Of a DNA stretch of 64,000 nucleotides, positions 57,101-64,000 are shown in pieces. The number at the start of each line of letters is the position of its first letter. Positions within the stretch are counted from its first letter, which is position 1. Under the pieces are notes generated by a model. It did not search any database. It worked only from the letters and a program-made list of their open reading frames with translations, and was not told the origin of the DNA. The stretch covers positions 62,001 through 126,000 of the forward strand of contig JAVHJL010000005.1 in the NCBI GenBank assembly GCA_036971715.1. The letters run 5' to 3'. The stretch is from Arthrobotrys musiformis (Eukaryota > Ascomycota > Orbiliomycetes > Orbiliales > Orbiliaceae). Position numbers and translations under genes: made by a program.

Positions 57101-59032
57101 AACTAAGGGGAAAAAGGAATTAGCAGCAGAAGTCACTGCTCCGTACTGTTTGTATGCTCTGTGTACACGGTTGCCCCCCTTGTCCATTGTCCCTTGTCCC
57201 CTGGTCCGAAGCAGAAGGCGGCGTGGATTATTGACTAATGAACGAACGAACGAGCCGGATTTCCCAGTTCAGTCGAAAGGAACGAATGATATTGGTGGAA
57301 TGGGCGGGTACCGTCCCCAGAATTTTCCCTCTTGATTCTTTTAATTCCCTATACTGACATTATACATACGCATACAGACACACAATCGACGTAATATTAA
57401 ATATTGCCGTCGACGGCTTGAACAGAATGGAGTCCATGGTACTCCAAGTTCCTTGAATAAAAAATAAAAATAACTTTCACCAAAACGGGTGGGCTATTGT
57501 TCCTGATTCAGCCTACACCATGGCACACCCCCATGGGCCTGGCCTGCTCTGGCCAATTGCCCAAGGGGAATTGCCGGTTGCTAAAAAAGAACAAGAACAA
57601 TCCTCGATGCAATGGAGGCGGACATTCTACTAGCTAATAATTCTAGCTTTTCACCTTGCATTTGGGGGTATTATATTGCCGGTCACCTTAACGACCGTTC
57701 TGCAACTGTAACTTCAACGTCAGATCGCTAATTTTAGGGAGGAACTGTTCACATTCAGGCCACAAACTGATATGGATGCATGCGCATCATATCAATCTTT
57801 CATCGAAAAACAAAAAACAAAAGAGGGAAAAAAAGTCAGTCGTGGCTTCAACCGTACTCCGTACAGACACAGCACAACTGTGTAATCGCCCTCCAAGACG
57901 CATTGGGCGGATATCTGTATGTACCGTCACCGCCAAGGTTGCTAAACTGGAGACCTGGCTGAAATTTGAGCTTTGGCCCCAGCCTCGTATCGGTCTCTGA
58001 TTGGTCATATCCTCAAATACCCGCACATCTAGGGTGCCTTCAAGGCGCCAAGGGCCGTCAAATTTTGGACCAACGGGATCAGCTGTGTACCTGCATTCAT
58101 ATTGAATGCGGATAAAAGTCGTCACAGGTTTTACACTAGCATCTTCCCATGCATGAGGAACCCATGCCCTCGTAGGGGTTTGGAGGCTTTCCCATTCATT
58201 CAGAACTTTCGCCAAAAAGCTCATGATACCGACTTTCACTAGCCTCGCCGTGGCCGTGGGTCAAGACCCCCAAGCTTGCCATTGCAATCGCCGGAAGAGG
58301 ACATTCTTACACCACCTTCGCGCTTCTCGAGCCGTTTCTCCATGAACCACTGCTATCGATATGACATGCTCACATTCCAGAGGCTTCAAATGTTTCACTT
58401 GACGTTTTCGTCAAACGATTCTCGCAATTACTCGGAACCAGACCCGGTCGTAAGATTTGTTTCCCACTTTGGGGGGCTCCAAAGGTATCAAGGTATGTAG
58501 GAAGTGTTCTCGCGATCACATACGGAGCGTAATATCGTGAACGCTTGAGGGAAACAAAGATTAAATAAATTTCTTTTAAGATTTGAAGGTTTTCCTGCAG
58601 GAAGATTTCACGTCGCGCAGAAATGTCGCACGTTACATGAAGAGAGAGAAAACCCTTCACAAGTTTCGATTTTGGTGAGCATTTTCTATGGTTTCTCCAA
58701 TTTACCTGTCACTTCGGGTACCACAATCTTGCGACTGGCTCGGGAAAAAGGGGCATGCATGTGGCCATCGAGATAGATGGCACACCATCACCTCAAACAG
58801 CAACACCATCACTAAGTTAACAAACGGTTTCCCCTTGTCGATAACTTTTTTTTGCCCCTTGCATGCATTGCCATAGCGCAAGCAAAGATGGGATGGCTGT
58901 TCTTTGATTCCATAGCCCAAACCCCGTTCTCCATGCATTTTGCACTTTAGAAACTTCAATCACAGTTCCAAATCGAGCTAATATCGATCTGTTTTACCGT
59001 CGACTCGACTCGACCCGACCGTGAAAATTAAC

Positions 59033-59061
<29 letters not shown>
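59033..59061 (+). repeat. 29-bp poly-A tract
   Basis: Uninterrupted A run with no recognisable retroelement next to it. Confidence 0.85.
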
Positions 59062-59063
<2 letters not shown>

Positions 59064-60183
59064 CTAGCCGGATTGCAGTTCCGACCAGAAATCTTTTCCT
59101 TTCCCGGCAGTCGAGGTGTCGGTAGACCATCCTTTGGCCTCACACATCCAACCCTCCGCTTGCGATGACTTACATATTTTACATACACATACGGCAGCTC
59201 TCGAAGTTCTAGGTTTCGGTCAATCAATGTCGAGAAATACCTGCTTCTAGATTGTATCTCTACCTTCGGACTTTCATGCATTTGGGTTGTCAGCACCGGC
59301 TGAATTACGACAAAGATCACCCAATAGCAAGCCACCAACTTCCATTCCTTCCCAAGATGTCTCAATGCTGCCTGATTGGCCGAGCTCCCCTCCCAAAAGA
59401 CAATGAGCATTCCCCAGCTTGCATCCAACATCAATGCTCCTTTACATTGTGGCTTTCGAACCCGTCGACGGTGCCTTTCGTACACTCGTCGAAGCAAAGG
59501 AAAGTCGGGTCCCTGTAAATCCCTTCTTTTCCCTACCACGTCTATCAAACAAACCCCGGTATCCCTTTCGAAGAATGTTCCTGTCCCATCCGATAAGAGA
59601 TATTCTGTAGAAGGATCAGCGGTTTCCTTCGTCATGGCTCCAGGAATTTTTGGCATTTCAACATATTGCATTGTTATCCGGGAACTTTAATAGGGTTCCC
59701 CAATCTACGGGAAAGTACCTAATTAACCCAATCAATCTCAATCAGATCCGTCGGCTGCTGTTTCTCCTGGTGCCTCTTCTTATTCCAACAGACGAGCGCC
59801 GCCCACGCCCAGAGAAAAAAAATACCTGGGTTTGAACCGAAGGTTTCGCTCTGATTGCAACGTAACCCCACTTCCCATTCCGCTAGAGTAGCGATCTCTT
59901 TTTTGGCCTTGCCCCATGAAACCCCAAGGTGGAGATAGTAGCAACGTAAGCCTAGAACTGGGCGGGAAGCAGAACGACAAACGATCAGAATAGATGACCT
60001 TAGCCTCACTTTTTGACTCAGGAACTGTTCCTTTCCAAGCGAACGCCCGGCCTGGAAAGGCTGAAGGAGCACTCGCTCGACGGTTGCATTTACATTTTGA
60101 CTTGCAGAGTTACCCCGTCGGGAAACCCAACGAGCAGAAAGAAAAAAAGGGACTCGAGGCTTTTCCCACACCGCGAGTTCTGC

Positions 60184-60210
60184 TTTTTTTTTTTTTTTTT
60201 TTTTTTTTTT
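60184..60210 (+). repeat. 27-bp poly-T tract
   Basis: Uninterrupted T run 1.1 kb downstream of the poly-A tract, followed by C/T-rich DNA. Confidence 0.85.
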
Positions 60211-63200
60211 CCCTTCCCTCTCCCTGTGCCAGAAGAAAAATGAGGCTGTACAAAAAAACCCATCATCCCACTTTTCCAGTGGCACTCTTGAAATTTACAC
60301 TCAAAGAGGGGCGTGGAAGGACCCGCATCGTAATTCCAAAGGTAACACAACACACACTCCAAAATTAAAATCTCAAGGTCAAAGAACCCGAGGGCACAGC
60401 AGCTCTCCTCGAGGCCTCAATAATAATAGAAAATCAATAAAGGGCTGTTTTGCCCTCTTGGAGTTCAACAAAATTCAAATTCCAGGAGAGTAGCAAGGAA
60501 AAGTAAAGACAACGGAAAAAGGAATTAACCCTTCACATATCGGAGTACCCGAAGCTTCCCGTAATCTTGTCCCTCCTCTCTCATTGATAGGCAAATAATT
60601 ATAAACGTCGCGGTGGTGCACCGGTCGAGCAGGAAAGAAAAGAAAAGAAAAGCGCCGGCTATGCACCCCTCCGCTTGATGACGGAAACCACAATTTCTCC
60701 AATCTGCGATCGAGAACCACCGGCCCGGAACGATGGAATACGACATGATACAAAGTGCACTTGCATATCCTTCAAACGTATACTTACGCTGTTACTAGGT
60801 ACTTTCTTGCTTCCAAAATGTTTATTTACATTTGGCAGCTATTGCAAGTGCGGGCAGGTTTGAGGTACCATCTACATGCATAGCCCGCCATAGTAACGGT
60901 CCACTTTCCAACTGTCCTCGTATATCAATCAGCCCTACAACCCGATCAGCCAACCAAGGGATGAAAAAAAGCTATTCAGCTGCTTGACCGGGTGTCTCAC
61001 AACAGGGAGACCCGGATGCTGCAGTAAGATCGCAGTCGCAATTCAAAAAGAAAGAAACAGCAAATAAAAACCCTAATTAACTGCCTTAGTTACCTGCGTG
61101 GGTAGTACCATGCATAACTCTATGCAATCTACGGTAGTATTATTATATTATTAAGTTAATTGTTCCCCGATTGGTGATTTCAATATTAAGATTTGGCACA
61201 GGATCTGTGGCTAGACTCGATTCTTTACCTTTTAGAGTTCCTTGACATACATTAGCAAGTACTAATAGCCTTCTAGCTAGCTTAAACGCATTGTTTTAGC
61301 AATTAAATACTCTGTACTTGGAATAACATTACTCTAAGCACCTGAAGTAAAACAATTTGAGGTGAATATTGTGGTTTGTAGGACCGGGATATAATTTCGG
61401 TGTTTAATGCAGACGAAAGGGAGCGGTGAACTATTGAGGGATGATTCGCATATATAACTGCTACTTTTTGCGGACAAGTATATGGAACGGTTGAACAAGA
61501 TATGATAGGATGGCGAAAGGCGAAACACGGAACGTTAGAACACATGGCGATTAATCGATTAGCTGAAGGTTCCCTCAGCTAGTTCAGGTTATGGAAACGA
61601 GAATCCAATTCCTTATATAATAAAATCTTGACCTAAAACGCGGGCCATTCTCGTCGGAAAGAATTCGCGGGGCCTGAATCGAGATTGCCTGTTGAGGTTG
61701 GACAATTGTTGCAAAAAGGATTAGTCAACGCACCGACTGTGGTTTATGTCCGTCTGACTTGCTGATTCAACAGCCCTCGTTTTCTGCACACGCATGCAAA
61801 GGTCTAGGGCACCAGGATCCTTGAGCTGTTTTTCTGGGGCTCTTACCCCAGTTTGTGGGGTTAATCCGAGTCCTGGAGGTCATAGCTCCATCATATCGAG
61901 ATATATTAAACGAGGAGATATATTACCCAGTCGTTGGAATATACACCTAGGTATATAGTGTCTATGAAATATAGTTTCAAGACCGGGTATATAGCCCTCT
62001 ATTGATTTTGAATTTATCAACCAACTGCCGGGAGATCTTGTCCATCGTAGTAAATAGCTTTCAACCGTTTCGTTGTATATGCCGACATCGCGATTCCTGA
62101 TGCATCTAGGGACCACAAGCCCATAATCCCCAGCTAATCATTGTGCGATATCAATATGAGGTCCATCGCTTCCCAGCCGGGGAATATAACATTATAAGAA
62201 TATGTCATCATATAGCCATATAGACATACATATCTCTGGAATTCTAGAAGAGTACTTCAATAGAGATAATACGATCGTCGAATATAGCCGGGTGGGTTGG
62301 AGTAACTCGTATTGGAAAACTTCATTTTAGGATCTTTAAACAAGCTCCTGCTATAATACAACTATATAATCTTGGAACGTCCAAACTTAACTCCGTGCTG
62401 GTTAACGGTCTGATTACTCATGATCGCGGTTGTTTGCTGTTTGTGCTGACATTGAAATTATGTTGGGATCGGAGATGTCCTAGGGTTATTCTTACCTTGA
62501 CTTGATATCTTTATCTTCCCGCATGATGCACGTTTCATGCGGATGCATGGATGGCTAGGCCTTTATAGGGTATCCTTATCAAATTCGTTAGGGTTCCCAC
62601 CACAATCAATTGCAAATTAATGAACTTGTTTTTGATGTGATAATAGAGGGCTAGCTACCCTCCGCGACCGGGCACTCATGGCGTTAACTCATCTTTCTTC
62701 AAAATCTTTAGTTGATAACCTAAAGATCTAGATACATATCTATATCTAGGGAAATTGGCCTTGATAAAAGACTGGCAACTAGCCGCATCTGGAGGCTGAA
62801 GGAATTTGATTGAATAGTTTTGAGATAGACAATACCATTCGAATACACAATTTATTATATACCCTAAACAAAACCTGCAAACAGCCAGGGCCCCTATAGT
62901 AAGACACCGATTTCTGCATAGGACTTCATTAGCCCGACGAAACCCTCATTTAGTCTCTATCCTCGGATAGATACCATCCGAGGCCGTAAATTTGAGCTAA
63001 AGCCTCGTATAGATAGATATCGCTAAGGCGTGTCAAGGAGCGGGTAGGAGCGACCCTCCCGGTGGTTTTTTCGGCAATTACTCATCAATCGTGGTAAGTC
63101 CATAGGGGGGCATAAGCTTTTCAAGGGCGTGATACTTGGCAGTGGATTGGCCGGGCCGTGATGAATATCATTAGCGTGATGATTATAATCTACCGCCTTT

Positions 63201-64000
63201 TTACCAGATGTCAGTTGGGGGTGGGATGGATGGATGTGAGTTCGCCTTCGTTGAGGACGACTAACTAGCTTTATGCATGGCGACATTTGGACTTGAGATG
63301 GTGATAGAATAGACAATTAAGCTGCTGATCAAGATTTGGGGATTATATAAATGTGAGGCGGAAGATATTCAGTGATCAAGTTAGTGTCTGGAAGTTTAGT
63401 CCAAATCCTTTCAGGAATTCGAAATTGGTCTCCTACACACCCCAATGCATACGCATTCTTAGCCAAGCCGGCCATTGGTCTCATGAGGCCTCTAGGGTAA
63501 TAAAGACCCCGAGCTAAACGCTTAATCCAGTGGACATGAAGAGCCCAACCGTCAACCGATTGTCAATAATCGCCAGGATACCAATATCAGACGATTCTAA
63601 CATGCATATACTCACTCTCGCTCACCACCGATAAACTGGTGCACTCACAAGTAATACCTCGACAAATCATTATTCCCACACGCCCTTGTTTTCGGCGTCA
63701 TCACCACCTTAGCCTAATGGAAGTCTGAGAATTGTGGCTCTGGATGAAACCTCAATACGAGCTCTATAGTAGTTTGTCGGAGTAACTGGGTTATCATATG
63801 GTCTGAACCATGGAACATGTCTTGGAGAGGCAAGCGGGGAAGTCGAGGGATATCCGGGGATGCGAAGTAGCGGAGACGATCGAAACTTTCGAGGTCGAAC
63901 CCGACCGAAATCGGGGTTCTAGGATGAATCCCGCGAGTAATTGTTTCCGCGACGGATACCAGCCAGCTAGCTACGAGTTTATATCGATCTAAAAGTCTAT

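Larger units (their letters stand above)
57101..64000. other. Gene-free stretch of 6.9 kb
   Basis: No supported gene on either strand. The part to about 60.8 kb has poly-A (59033-59061) and poly-T (60184-60210) tracts. From 61 kb to the end the DNA is AT-rich with many TA-rich patches, stops in all frames and short ORFs only. It resembles the region at 1-8 kb. Confidence 0.45.

Noticed and set aside
57787..58239. 150-codon minus-strand frame that looks partly protein-like
   Set aside because: No recognised motif, low-complexity end, and no splice or leader support. A database search would be needed to revive it.
58994..59671. 225-codon minus-strand frame
   Set aside because: It ends in a run of Phe caused by the poly-A tract at 59033-59061, has no family resemblance and no typical leader.
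59719..60285. 188-codon minus-strand frame
   Set aside because: Contains a Lys run from the poly-T tract at 60184-60210; composition is not protein-like and no motif is seen.
63880..63960. B-box-like and inverted sequences (GTCGAACCC...GGGGTTC) near the end of the window
   Set aside because: Arms do not pair into a tRNA cloverleaf and no A-box is placed correctly.
1..64000. CRISPR arrays, bacterial operons or Shine-Dalgarno sites
   Set aside because: No regularly spaced repeats were found; introns and gene content show a fungal nuclear genome.

Overview
The window is nuclear DNA of a filamentous ascomycete (Pezizomycotina). The genes carry many short introns of about 50-235 bp with GT...AG borders, 5' leaders are rich in pyrimidines, and several proteins have clear ascomycete orthologues (PEX4, mS38/COX24, BMT6, QCR8, PHB1, a group II G-alpha). 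A secreted proteinase-K-like subtilisin and small F-box and Cys-rich families would fit Orbiliomycetes (nematode-trapping fungi), but that placement is inference.

Gene-poor and gene-rich blocks alternate. 1-10.6 kb is gene-poor and AT-rich. It holds an acetolactate synthase paralogue (998-3794, + strand, six exons), a doubtful small membrane protein (5140-5460) and a secreted subtilisin (9078-10578). 11.3-19.9 kb is a conserved block: PEX4, the mitoribosomal protein mS38/COX24, a DUF676 (ROG1/LPL1-type) lipase and an F-box/CxxC protein.

19.9-37.4 kb is again gene-poor. It contains a 7-kb island of three unusual genes: a 218-aa Cys-rich coiled-coil protein with a C-terminal membrane anchor (22280-22936), a degenerate protein-kinase-like gene on the minus strand (23876-24709), and an 874-aa protein (26350-28974) that starts with the same Cys-rich domain and ends in a sequence resembling an inactive Ty3/gypsy-type reverse transcriptase. 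This island is the best candidate for something undescribed.

37.4-55.5 kb is a second conserved block: a group II G-alpha subunit, prohibitin-1, an FAD amine oxidase (minus), the 25S rRNA methyltransferase BMT6 (minus), a homeodomain protein with a KEN box, QCR8 (minus, with two tiny exons) and a long disordered 'proline-rich' protein (minus) with an in-frame 60-bp intron. 55.5-64 kb has no gene I can support beyond the probable leader of the last gene.

The conserved genes are unrelated housekeeping functions (peroxisome import, mitochondrial translation and respiration, lipid metabolism, signalling, ribosome biogenesis) and do not form a pathway. Exon borders were derived by eye from reading frames, splice consensus and family conservation.
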